This document shows, in pieces, positions 27,401 to 40,800 of a DNA stretch of 64,000 nt. Under the pieces are notes generated by a model that did not search any database, was not told the DNA's origin, and saw nothing but the letters and a program-made list of their open reading frames with translations. The stretch's first letter is position 1, and each line of letters opens with the position of its first letter. Origin of the DNA: Metallyticus violacea (taxonomy: Eukaryota; Arthropoda; Insecta; Mantodea; Metallyticidae). The translations under genes and the position numbers were made by a program. Location of the stretch: positions 1,308,001 through 1,372,000 of the forward strand of contig JAUJEO010000019.1 in assembly GCA_030762175.1 (NCBI GenBank). The letters are read 5' to 3'.

Positions 27401-30400
27401 CTGGTTAAACAGTTAAAATCTTCTGGGCTGTTTCGTAGTGGTCCATGGTTTAATTGCTACTATAACTTTGCCAACTATTTTGATTGGCATCATTCAACTC
27501 CTGACTGCTGGAAGACTATAGCATTGATCCGTCTCTGTCTGGTTTTAGAAGTTTGATGGATATTACTTTTGTGGCAGAAGTGGAGGGGAGGATAGTTGTT
27601 TTCAACTGGTTTCCATGTGCTACTTAAGTCATATCTACTGTCTCTGTTAAAGTTGTTTGGATGTTGTCATATTTCCAATGTCTCCCTCCTGGCTAAATTG
27701 AAAAAGCCTTGTGCTTTTTTGTTTTCTGTTTTATAAAAGTGTATAATATGGCATTCATTTATCGCATATTCTGCTACTGCAGATCGTTCAGGTTGATTAA
27801 GGCAAAGGTATCGCTGATGTTTCTCCAATATGATAGCAATTTAAATCTTGGACCATGACAAAACAGTCCAGAAGATTTTAATTGTAAAAAACAAGTTTTA
27901 AGTAATAGAATAGCAGCCGTGTAATGTTGTGAAATTTTTGATAATATTAATAAAAGTGTTACAGGTTGGATGGTTTTGATCAGGAAAACGTTCAGCAACA
28001 GCTGTATTGCTCATGTGGCATTTTGACAATATTCCCCACAAATTAATAACATATCAACCATATCATTTGTGAAAATCATTTTATATGTCTTTGAATTTTG
28101 GATGCATTAATAAATGATTTCATGTATTCATATATAAATAACTGTTTTACACCAATAAAATTTAGCTTAAATCTCAACAAACCTGATTTTCTAATGAGAT
28201 GTTCTACAATGTCTTATCACTTTCATATCTTTTACACAATTAATAGTCGCAGGTTCAAACCTGGCCAGGATCGATGGATTTTTCGGGCATAAAAATTGTA
28301 ATTATGGCTTCTTTCTGAAGGGAAGTAAAGCCATGACTCACCTGTCGTACATTTACGGCAGAATAAAGAACCTCAAGCCTGAAAGAAGAAGCCTCTGAGC
28401 AAAATTTGTCAGCCGTTTTACACCCGGAATTGAGTGGGATGCTGATGACCTGAGATGTTAAAGAGTGTCCTTTAATAAAATGAACCAAAAAAAAAATCAC
28501 AACTAATAAACTAATGGTTGTAGTGTACTATGTATTCAACCTTCATCTATATGTCAACATTATGAAGTTGAAACTTATGAAAGGGTATGTACTGTGGGAA
28601 GTTCCCTTCCCACAAGGCACAAAGTCAATCAGCAATGTGCTCATTGATGTCTCAGCTTATATTATAGGCATTATTGGAAGATTTTAATAAAATATTAATG
28701 CATTTTAGCAGCAAAGTAAACACCCATTTAAATTGAAAACTGGAAAAAAATCATGTAAATCATAGTACAAATATACAATTCTTGGTTGTGCTTCTGTATC
28801 CTTGCTCCCATATAATGTAGCGCATAAAGCAGCAAAAACACATTATCATTTGTGCATATTGAGTGCAAATGGATCTTGGCATACAATTTCCAGTACATGT
28901 CTATTTCTTTCCTGGTGGCTGAAAGACTTATTGACTAGCTACTGTGATATCTCAAAGCTGTTTGAAATCATCTAACACTTGCGATATCAAACATATTCAG
29001 TTACCATTTTAATTTTTTAATTTCATCTATACATCTGACACATTATTTGCATAAGAAATATTGCATTATTTGGTTCAGATGTTCCCTTCGATATAATTCA
29101 GATTATGTAAAGGTACAAATTAGACATTATTGAAGATGAAAATGTTTAGTGAACCACTCTGTTATAAGTGTAATGCTGATAATCATAATGAGGGAAAGAA
29201 CTACATAGAAGATGGGCAAATTATATGATTTAAAAACATTATCAATGTCTGTAGTAAGTTATTTAATATGAAAAAATGACAGCTGAGGAAGAGAGGAATT
29301 CCAGCATTATTATAGCATATGAGCATTGTTTTTTCTTAGCTTTAGTTCACTTAATAATATTTTTCATGGGTATTTTATTTTTATATAACCAAAATTTATA
29401 ATATGGGCAGAATTTCTAATAACATGTGGCATGGAACTAATCGCAGGGTGCTGCAAAGCATGTAAGTTTGTTCGCTGTTTCTCATTGTTTTGTGGTAGTA
29501 ATTTTTTAAATATCATTCTGTATTTGAGATGTTTAAAACAGGAAAGAAATTTTAAAAAAACTAATTTTTATGTGTCATTTGTATTTTATGTTTGCGCACT
29601 TAATGTCTTGAATGTAAAGCATCATTTTATCTTTATTTTGTGGAATTTGTGTGGGTAAAATCAAGCTTTAGAGTACAGATGCTTTGCAATTGTTGTATTT
29701 AATGGCATCATTTTGCACTGTTGCATAAAAATGGTGTGGTAGGTAGTTGCAAATGCTTTCTTGGATTTGGGAAGCTCTTTCTTATCTACTTTATAAGATG
29801 TCTTGTATGCTTAGAAATTATTTGAGAAACTTAAACTTTTTGGTACAGGCACTATTTATAACCAGATTCTTCTGTTCATGGTATTCAGTACACTTTTTCA
29901 GTAGGCTGGTGGCAAATGTTGTGAAGAACCAATCATTTTACAATAATTGTATAAGGGAAGTTCATTGCAAATTAGGAACTACGAGTTTATTTATTCTTGT
30001 GACAATAACAATATTCTTAAAGCATCCATACACCATAAAATTATATATTTTATGTTTTGATCTTTTGCTTTGCTTGACAAGATCTTGAATTCCCTTCAAC
30101 ATAGAAGGCAATACTTACTCACTCATAAAATATGCTCTTCTGCTTATCTAAAAAAACTGAAGGGTTCAATATTACCACTTAATAAATAAGAGCTTGAGTG
30201 CATTTTGAAACCAGCCTTATTATTCAAGAACTCTTTTCCTATGCTCATACTTTTTAAATATTGTGACTTTTTTTATTAATTAGCCATCTATAAAAGGGGG
30301 GAAAAGCATATATACACAATTGTAGAGCTGCAAAAGCAAAGCTGTTTTTTGTCATAAAATACTTTTGTTATTTTCGTTACTGCTGAATACCAAACATTTA

Positions 30401-33400
30401 CATACATATGTGTAATTAATTTAATTAGTAAAATTTTGTATCTGCGTTAGAATATATTTAAAATGTTATAGGCACTCATTCCAAAAAACAGTTCCAAATT
30501 TTGTAATAGTGACAATAACTTAAATATTTAATTCTGAGACTTGGAGATCTGAGCATTTCAAATAGCATTGTATTTGAAGGACAAAAATGTGCAATCAGTT
30601 AATGCTACAAGATTATGTTAGCTTGGTCAATGAAATATACATTGCATTTTAAGTATATTAGAATGCTTAGTCCTGTTCGATATCATGAACCTGATCAGCT
30701 GCCAGCCTACAGAAGAGTGGTACCTGTTTGTATAATAGCTTTATATAACTTCTACTCTTTAATTCTTTATACTATTCTTATCTTTAACTTTTTGTGCTTT
30801 ATTTCTTTCTATATATTTATAAACTATATAAAAAACCTTTTCTTTTTATATCATAAGCTTTTTTGAAGGGCAGTAAAAAGAGTTTTTCATACAAGAAGCA
30901 GACAAATAATGAAATGTGTTATGTTTCAAACTTCACTTCCCCCTCAAGAGTTCTGATATAATTTAAGGAACAGCTATACTGTGAATGTCCTCTGTTTTGG
31001 ATGTAATTGGGCTTGAATTTGTGTTATTGGAATGGTGAAATATCAGGTACTCCTGTTACATGAAAATATATTTAACATGTTATGTTAAGTGCTAAATATA
31101 GCTTAAAAGTAGTTTTTGAGGTGTTGTATTATTTATGGAATAATAATAAAAAACTTGACTAATTTTGTTTGCTTTAGACTTGTAGTGCATAAAGGCCTAT
31201 GTCATACACATACATTTAAAATAAATTACTAATGCTTCATTTTATTTCACAATTTTTTACCAGTATCGGATGTTAAAACTAACTGATCAGTTGAATAAAC
31301 CTGTTTAAACTGGTGTTCATCATGCGGTTTTAAGAACATTCCTTTGTGACATCAGTCTACTAAATGCAGACATGCATAAAGGTTTTATTGCTAAATTTTC
31401 TAATTGAGAGGCATTCTTATTTGTGATAGAATGAAAAGCTTGCTGTTACAGATTTGAGGTCAATAAATAAACTTGAATGTGTAACATTAGTTTACTTACA
31501 GCATTTAGAAAACAATGTATGCAGAAATGCTTTACTAGCCACAAGCATTGTAGAGCCCATTTATAATGTATTTTCTGTTTATAAATTTAAGTTGGAATTT
31601 CCTACAGTATTTCAAATATATGTTCATAACATAAAATAGAAATGTCTGGTAATTATGCCTTTGAATATAATTTATCATAGACACAATACTTGTTAAAATA
31701 TAAACATAAAGAATTTGCTGAAAAGCATCTTGGAAAATTATGCTAATTCAAATTTTTTTGTGTAGAGGAAACTGATATGGACAGGGTATTTAAGCTACCT
31801 TCAACAACATTCATTGGAGGAAAAGAGAAAGCACTGTCTCTTCGGGAAATACTTCGTCGACTGGAAGCTGCTTATTGTCGACATATTGGATGTGAGTTTA
31901 TGTTCATCAACTCCCTGGAGCAGTGCAACTGGATTCGTCAGAAATTGGAGAGTCCTGGGATAATGGAGATGGACAATGAGGAAAAGCGTCTAATACTTGC
32001 CCGTCTTACAAGGGCCACAGGGTATTGAATTAATCTAGTGCTTAATAATTTCTGAAATTTCTTCATACTATCACATCACTGTTGCATCTTAGTTTCAGAA
32101 AATATTAATTCATAAGAAATAAACTGTCATTGGTGAAAGCATTTTTAGTATGTATACAGCGACAGTTTGTACCTAAAATATATTGTATAGTTCTGTTATT
32201 TTTTTTCCCAATGCCATTACTTCCATTGCTGCCATTTTTATGACAATTAATATTGTATTTTTTCAGCATATTTGTTATTATTGGTAGCATTTTGCATTAC
32301 TTTATCATCTTCGCCACCATGTTATTCATTATAATCATGTTGTTGATGTTATTGTTATTGTTATTATTATTATTGATATTGATATTTGGTGGAATAGGGC
32401 AAATGTGTATATTATAGCTAGGACTAGATTTTCATGCACTAAAATTGCTGAAATGTGCATGAATTTATGCCATTAAAAATTCAAATATGTACAACAAAAT
32501 ATGCATGGTAAAATCAACCTTTGGATAATTTATATACACTTGTGTCTCTGAACCTTTTCTATAGATTCATTGTAATACTGCATCACATAATTTTTATGCA
32601 GAGTCGATTCATCAGACATCTTAAGTAGTGTAAATTTTTAGAGAATTTACATAGAGTTGGGTTAGTTAATTTCTGCAGCAGGAATATCAGCTGATAGGAA
32701 AGCTTTAAAACTTCAATTGTATACAAAATAATATGCCGGTAAAATCAACCTATGGATAATTTATATACCTACATGGATTTCAATAGGTTCGTGGTAATGC
32801 TGCATCACATAATTTTTGTGCACCATCTATTTGTCAGGCATTTTATGTTGCATAAATTTTAAGATAATTTACATTGAGCTGGGTTAGTTAATTTCCACAG
32901 CAGGAATATCAGCTGCTAGGGAAGCTTCAATCAAATAATGGGATAATTTAAAGAAAATTTTTCCTATGCCCATATATTCATAAAAAGTTTCTGAACAGTA
33001 ACACTTTTTGCACATTTCATTATGCTCATGGAGTTGAAATGTTGCATCATTTGGAAGTGATTGTAATTAGCACTTATTTTGGCTCATGCTTGACAATAAA
33101 GCATTTTTCCAATGATCATTAAACATTTCATTTCTGAATTCCTCTTGAAAACTGCATAATTTCTCATTTGCTTTTGCTTTTACTTTAGGCATTTTTGTTA
33201 AAGTATGACAACTGCCTAAAGAGAATAAATTTCACTTTCTCAAGCCAGAGTAAACCACTGCACCGAAAATGCATCAGCCAATTGATATTTGTGGATTGGT
33301 GCAAGAGTGATTTAATATATTCTCATAGTTCATGGTTGTTAGGGCATTGTGGTTCACAATGCTTTGAAAGCTGAGGTTGGATTATAGCAGATGTATAATT

Positions 33401-36400
33401 ATAGTTCTTGTTTCATCCAGCATGAATCTCATTTAAGGTGTGGCATTCAACCTCCTAGCAAATCGAATAAAGTACAGGACAAGCCTTGATGTCTTTTTTC
33501 CTGGAACTGAGATTACAGTTAATTGTTTATTTATGTTGCATTGATATGATATGCATGAGGAATGAGGTGTGTAAGAGTTTGCACAGGAAAACATTATCAG
33601 ATCTCTGAAATTTCTTTCATTACTCTTTAGTGTTAATACAGATCAAATGTTGAAGTGAGAATAATTTATGTATGTATTTTTGCCATTTATTAATTGAGGA
33701 ACCCTCAGATATTTTTAATATGAGAAACAGGAATAGTCAATTTCTATTTAATTTTTTAAGTACAAAAGCAACAGTGACAATGCTGGAAAATTTCTAGGTA
33801 CCTCTATGGAGTGTGTTACCATTTAGATGAAAGTGATAACACATTTGGTACACTAGACATTTGGCAAGGTAATTAAGTCTTGTCCCGCACTTTAATTTCC
33901 ATATGCTGCAATTTAATTCCATTTATAGGTTATAGTTCCAATCTTATTTCTAAATTCAGTTCTGCGAAAGGAAGTAAAGATGCATTATACACTAACAAGT
34001 TATAAAAAAATGGTGCTTTTAATGTTATTAACAAAATATTCCTTTATATGCACCCTAAAATTCTTGCCTAAAATGTAGAGTAGCAAATTACAAAAAAAAT
34101 ATCACCATATGATTTGACCACAGGAGAGAGAGAGAGAGGGGGGAAGGGAGAGAGTATTATATGAAAATCCAGTCACTAGTGATAACAGAGGAATGTATTA
34201 ACTAAAGTTGTTAATTGGATCATTGCAGAGTGAAAGGAAGTAAAGAAGCATTATAAACTAACAGGTTATAGAAAATTTATGCTTTTAATGTTATTAGTAA
34301 AATATTTCTTTATATGCACCCTAAAATTCATGCCTAAAATGTAGCAAATGCTATCAATTACAAAGAAATATCACCATATGATTTGACCACAAGGAAGGGA
34401 AAAAAAAAAAAAAAGACAGAAAGAAGGAAAAAAGTACTGAATGAAATCCAGTCACTAGTGATAACAGAGGAATGTATTAACTAAAATTGTTAATAGGAAC
34501 ATTGCACAGTGAAGGTTGTATTAAGATTGTTGTATGATTGAGTCGAACTAACATGCTTTTGCTCCACTTATGTGCTCCACTCATTTAAAAGGTGTAAAAT
34601 ACTTGTTTTAAACAAGTAAGTGGAGCAAAAGAATGTTAGTTCGACTCAATCGTACAATGCTCTTAATACAAGAATGTATATTTTTCAGTTACATATATGA
34701 AGAGTAGAGGAGAAAATGGAGCTCATCAGCATTTTACTAACTTTTCAGGAGAATCATTCTAAACACTTGGTTTTGTATAGAGACTTTTTTGAACTTATTT
34801 TTAACATTATCTTATAAATATAATCAGTCAAGTAGTAAAGTTGTAGGTATTTTTATTACTGCTTATTATAACTGTAATACAGATATAAGACAATACACAT
34901 CATTACTACATACTTTGGTGGGAAAGAAGGAGCTCATTAAATTGAATTATTTGTCTTATTCGTTGAGCTTGGAGTTGAAGAGATTATGTATTAACTTTAT
35001 TTTAAATATCACTATTATTATTCAACTTATTGTATTTTGTTAAAAGTAGTATGCAGATCTTGAACTTTATGAAATAATACATTGATCCCTTAGATAATGT
35101 ATGGTCCTAACATTTAAATCATAGTACTTTGAAACATGTAAGAAAGAACACTCTTATTTTTACTTCTTTGGAAGGTTAAAGAAGTAATCTTTGGAAGGTT
35201 AAAGAAGTAATCCTTTCTCTTTTCGAAAACTGTTTGCAGGCAAAACAGGCTACAGATATAAATATTCTTAACATCATGTAATTTCAATAGATTAAACTGT
35301 TTCAAAGTCTTGTTTCTTGTCTCTTCTGACACTAACTTAAATCATTACCATTTGCATTTACAGTTATCTTCCATTTCTTGTGATTGTAATTTCAATCTTT
35401 TAATATCTTGCAGGCATCTTGCAATATAACTTACTTTATCCCCCCCCCCCTCCCGTTCCATTACATCTTTCACTCCCAAGTGCTCCATTTTGTGTGGAAA
35501 AACAAAACAATGAAACACCATGTAAATAAAATCTCTCAGATTCACACTTCTTATTGGCTAAAAATACAACATTAATGCAATGTGTATACTTATGTGATAC
35601 TTGGGACCAAGAGGAAGAACAATGCAATCAGCCCCTTCTTTCCCTGAATAGCCTATTTTCTTTAGCCACTTTCTCTGAAATGAGCCTCTTGTTTCACAGT
35701 GGAAAATAGATCATCTTACACTAAAAAGCAACAGATTGTGTTATGATTGCCATTTTTCAAAACAAATATAATGAACCCCTTTTTTCCTTTATATAAAACC
35801 TATTATCAGTTAAAATCTCTTTCCCCTGGGAAGGGTTAAAATTCTAAAATGGTTAAAATGGCTAAAATCCTCAACATTCTTAACCGTTTCACCCATTAAA
35901 CTGTTAAAATTCAGGACATGTTTCGTGACCCATCAGTCACATAGTCAGCTGATGAACCCCTTTTTTCCCTGTACCCTGCATATGATGATAAAGAAATCTG
36001 CATGTGTATTTAATAAAATAATTTAAAAGAATAATGAGAACAGGAACTGCTGTGCTTAAAAGTGCATGTATATGTACTATCTATTATATTCTGAACTTTC
36101 TGTTTTACCTAAGTATGGTTTCTTTAAAGTAACTGAATGTGAGCTACATGAATGAACATTTTGCAATTTTATGAATAGGATCTTAATGTTTCTGTTAAAA
36201 TATGTCACACATTTTCCTATGCATGGAAATGCCTCAGAAAATAACACTCATGATAGTATTCAAGTATGAAAGATTTAAATTGAAAATACTGTTGTGAAAT
36301 ATTTCATAACATGTGTTAGTTTCCTTATAACTGAGAATTACATGTGTACAATGGCAACCTTATCTCTCAAGTACTGAAGTAATAACTCATGGTAAGAATG

Positions 36401-37764
36401 AGTAAAAAAATGTATTCACACTCAAATAGAATCATTCATTAATGTAGTAATAATACACCCTCCTATATGAGCATGCAAGCATATAATAACAAAAATTTAT
36501 ATTTTAAGCAATGTTATGCTTATAGGTTTGAAAGTTTCCTTGCAAAAAAATGGTCCAGTGAGAAGAGATTTGGGCTTGAAGGTTGTGAAATTCTGATCCC
36601 AGCAATGAAGACAGTGATAGATAAGTCCACTGAACTGGGTGTTGAATCCATTGTTATGGGGATGCCTCATCGTGGTCGCTTAAATGTACTGGCTAATGTT
36701 TGTCGCAAGCCTTTGGAGCAGATATTCACACAGTTTGCTGCACTGGAAGCTGCTGATGATGTAAGTTTAGGAACATAAAGTCAATTTTTTTATTTTTAAA
36801 GGGTTCCATATACTCATAGTATTGTAATGTTGGGAATGTTGGCCAAGTGGTTAGATTGTTTGCCTCAGAGCTATGTCTAGGAAGATTATTGCCAGGTTTC
36901 ACTGCCATCCATTCCAGCACTATTCTATTCCACTCTTAATGTTCAACATAATTGGAACTGTCAAAGTAAAGTGGATCAAATTATGAATATGTTGTAATGT
37001 CAAACGTGCAGTTTTCACTGACTTACTTATTTCATAGAACCTTGTTTGGCAGACCCTTGATGAACTTGAAGTGTATATTTTCTTTCTCTGGGGCACTGAA
37101 GTTTATTAGTCAATTTTTATATTTGTGAATATACATTTTTTCCCATGCGTCAGTTCTGTATGCTCTACTGGCTTGCTTTTTGTTATTTCATGATTTTATG
37201 TCAAAAAATGAGGTACCACAGCAGATTTCTGTATATTCTTATACTTATGTTTCTTTGTGCTCTTTCTTGTTTGTTACTTATATCCTTTTTGTTTTTCCAA
37301 TATTGATTTTATTGCATGAGTTATACAATAAATTCCTGACTGCTTTTCTGGTGGTATACTATCTATATGTCTTGTACTATATAAGATTTTTTATCCTAAA
37401 TTCATTTTTTAGTGTAAATGTGATGTTAAATTCTTTAAAGATCTGACATTTCTGTGTAGCCCAAGGATGATACATAAATTATTTAAACCTTTTCTGCACT
37501 GCTGAGCGTGTTAAGATTTCCTGTAGCTTATTAAGTTTCTTGAATTTCTGTAGCTTCTTCCAAACTAATTTCTTAGAAAATCCATTCTTTACTGCTGTTT
37601 TTTCTATTTGATATTCTGTTTTTTTTCCCCAAAGATAAATAAACACACTTGTTAGCGCTATTGATTACAGCATATTTATTTGACTTGGGTTTAGGCTATT
37701 GGCTTTTATGTATTTATGTGTGTCCTGCCTGTCTTTGCTGTGTATTCCAAATTTCAACATTCTG

Positions 37765-37809
<45 letters not shown>

Positions 37810-40800
37810 TTTTTTTAAAGGTCCAGAAATGGTAGCGTATTATCTTCCATTTCACATATAAATACTAAGCTTGGTTCTTATGAGTTTAGTAGTTTTATGT
37901 CATCATTAATATTTCCATTTACAGTTGTGAAAATATCAACATAACATGTATCATATTTTGATTATGTATGGAAAGGATTTTGTAATGAATTGCAATATCC
38001 TGGGGGAAGAAAATATAAACTTAAAGTTCATCAGATATCTACCAGAGCCAAAAAGTATAGCTCCCAAAGACTAGACAATCCTTCTGGTAGTTGATCATTA
38101 GCTGATTATGTGAGCAAAGTTCTGCGAAACTTGTTCTATTAAAAGTTATATAAGTTGCATGAGTGTTTACTTAGACTCATTACAAGGTATTAATAGCTAT
38201 TCTATTCTTATCTCTGCTTTTATCTACTCCAGGGATAGCCTAACATTGATCGTGACCTAGCTGATAATAAAATTGACTTTGGTTGATTGCACACATTTGT
38301 TGCATCCCATTATCAACATAGGGCATTGGGAAGCATATTTCTCGTTATTTTGGTTTTATACTGTTTAACATCTTTGATCATTAGTATCCCATTCAATTTA
38401 AGGCATGAAATGGCTGATACATTTTGTTCAGAAGCCTCTTCATTCAGGCTTGAGGTACTTCTATGTGTCTTAAATATACAACATGGGACCAACGGCTTTA
38501 CTTCTCTTCTGAAGGAAGCTATACTAATGATTTTTACACACCAAAATCCATTGACTCTGGCCGGGTTCAAGGCAACCTTGGGTCTACAGGGCAAGTATGG
38601 GTACACAGTCCTTGTGTCTAGTGGTATGCTAGACCACAAGGATTGACCGAAACATATTTCCTTGAACTGGTTAAAACACATTAGGTATAAATGGATATCA
38701 TTGTATGATTCAGTTGAACTACACACTCTTAAAGCTTCACTTACTTTTCATAAATGTATGGAACCGGTTTCGAGAACATTTTGTTCCCATCTTCAGCCAT
38801 GCTAAGGTTCAACTGTCGGATTATTCGTTGAGCTGTGGGAATGTATATTCTGCTCTGGTGGCGGTGTGATAAACTTGTAGTTTATGTTTTCATCCCTGAC
38901 AATGTCGAAGTTCATTATGCTGTTTTTGTATTTGTAGATGTAGATTTTCTCCCAGGTTGCTAATTCCGTAGGTCCTTGTACTGATTTTAATAATTTTGTT
39001 TTATTTATTATGTCGTGATTTTGTGTCCAAAAATGATATGCTACTGCTGATTTCTCTATTTGCTTGTACTTTATGTTCCTGAAATGTTCCTTTAACCGTG
39101 TGCATAAGGAACATTTCAGGAACATAAAGTACAAGCAAATAGAGAAATCAGCAGTAGCATATCATTTTTGGACACAAAATCACGACATAATAAATAAAAC
39201 AAAATTATTAAAATCAGTACAAGGACCTACGGAATTAGCAACCTGGGAGAAAATCTACATCTACAAATACAAAAACAGCATAATGAACTTCGACATTGTC
39301 GGGGATGAAAACATAAACTACAAGTTTATCACACCGCCACCAGAGCAGAATATACATTCCCACAGCTCAACGAATAATCCGACAGTTGAACCTTAGCATG
39401 GCTGAAGATGGGAACAAAATATTCTCGAAACCGGTTCCATACATTTATGAAAAATAAGTGAAGATTTAAGAGTGTGTAGTTCAACTGAATCATACAATGA
39501 TATCCATTAATATGATTGGCTTCACTGTGTTAAGTTCCAATTTTACACATTAGGTATATTTTGCAACAGGCACTGTAATATGGAATATTGCTGAGTATTG
39601 CACCACATCTCAATCAAAAATGAACTCTCAGCCAGCATGTGAAAAAAAAATCTCTTAATCTGGTGTAAGGGCTATTGAATGAACTGTGAATGGAGCCATT
39701 GTTCTTTAAACAGCCAACTATGAATTGCTTTCATTCATAAACAAATTTTGAGGAATAAGGGGGTTGGATGAATGGAATAAATTGAATTTGGATGAATGGG
39801 AATGAAATAAGTGTGGGTGGGCAGATTCTTCCATGGTCTGTGGTATTGGTACCTTGAAAATCCAGAGAAGGCTGCCACTGATGTTTTGCTCAATAAATTG
39901 TGAGCTGTTCTTGTGTGTTAAGATGGTTCATTCAAAATTTAACTTATATTTGACACTCAAGAAAGATGTATAGCATAAATCCAAGCTGTTCTTGGTGACT
40001 TAGAAATTGGATTCAGTGATTTCTAAAATTAAGGAGATAATTATATAAGAAAATTAAATAAATCAACTGGAATGTGCATATTTATGAAAGCCAGATCATC
40101 AGAAATATTTTTGGGATCATGTTTCTTAGAAAAAATACTCCAGTTAAGTAAATGCTGCCATGTTTGCCCTACATTGCATTTACATATTTATATAAATTAA
40201 CATATTGCTATTGAAAACTAATGAAATGCTGCTTTAATTTAACTGATGAGCAAATTGAAGGCTGTTTGCAATTGGCATTGTCTACATTTGCACTAGCTAT
40301 TCAATCTTCGTGGATGACATGATGGCTGAAACTACATAGTAATTTAACCAAAAATCTTATGTTTACATTTTTATAAAGTTTATGTATGAATATCCGTAAA
40401 ATTGATAAATTTATTGAATTTGTATATTTATCAGAAAAATATGTGTATGATCCTGCAGGTTTGGCTATGTGTGAAAAATTTTGGAAGCACTTTTTGAATT
40501 TGTGATATAGATTGTAAGTGGTCAAGATAAATAATATAGATCTCATTTTTAATAAAATTGGCCATCTGTGAATTAGTAAAATGTAAGCTGCTGAATTAGG
40601 CATATAATTAGGCATATGCAAAAAATTTTGGAGGAACATTTTGAATTTGTGATGGTAGATTGCAAGCAGTCAAAATGAAAGATATAGATCCCATTTTTAA
40701 TAAAATTGGCCATCTGTGAATCAATATAATGTAACCTATGATTCAGAATAATTAGGTATATAAACGGGTTATATGCACCTTCTGCTGCTTAAGTAGTGTT

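Larger units (their letters stand above)
32022..36525. other. OGDH intron between exons 31766-32021 and 36526-36760
   Basis: It contains a TTG/TTA-rich low-complexity run at 32340-32385, two tandem duplications and a PLE-tail foldback, listed separately. The remainder (32025-32335, 32935-33960 and 34675-36525) is AT-rich; a short direct repeat GAAGGTTAAAGAAGTAATC sits at 35171-35212. Nothing else was recognised. Confidence 0.8.
38691..39508. mobile_element. Head-to-head palindrome of two PLE family A 3' ends
   Basis: Two copies of the last ~400 bp of a PLE face each other with 5' ends joined at the centre (CCTGAAATGTTCCTT, 13-bp spacer, AAGGAACATTTCAGG). The outer ends are AATGGATATCATTGTATGA and its reverse complement. 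Each arm encodes the same ORF C-terminus (minus 38802-39134, plus 39064-39396): [20 protein letters not shown] then [17 protein letters not shown] and FITPPPEQN, the region following the YIG motif of the GIY-YIG nuclease. The arms differ at only a few bases. Hammerhead-like motifs follow both stops. Confidence 0.92.

Noticed and set aside
29747..30088. 113-residue hydrophobic open frame
   Set aside because: It is a translation of T-rich intron DNA without motifs, conserved neighbours or splice signals.
32340..32385. TTG/TTA-rich stretch as a possible coding repeat
   Set aside because: It is low-complexity intron sequence with no open context.
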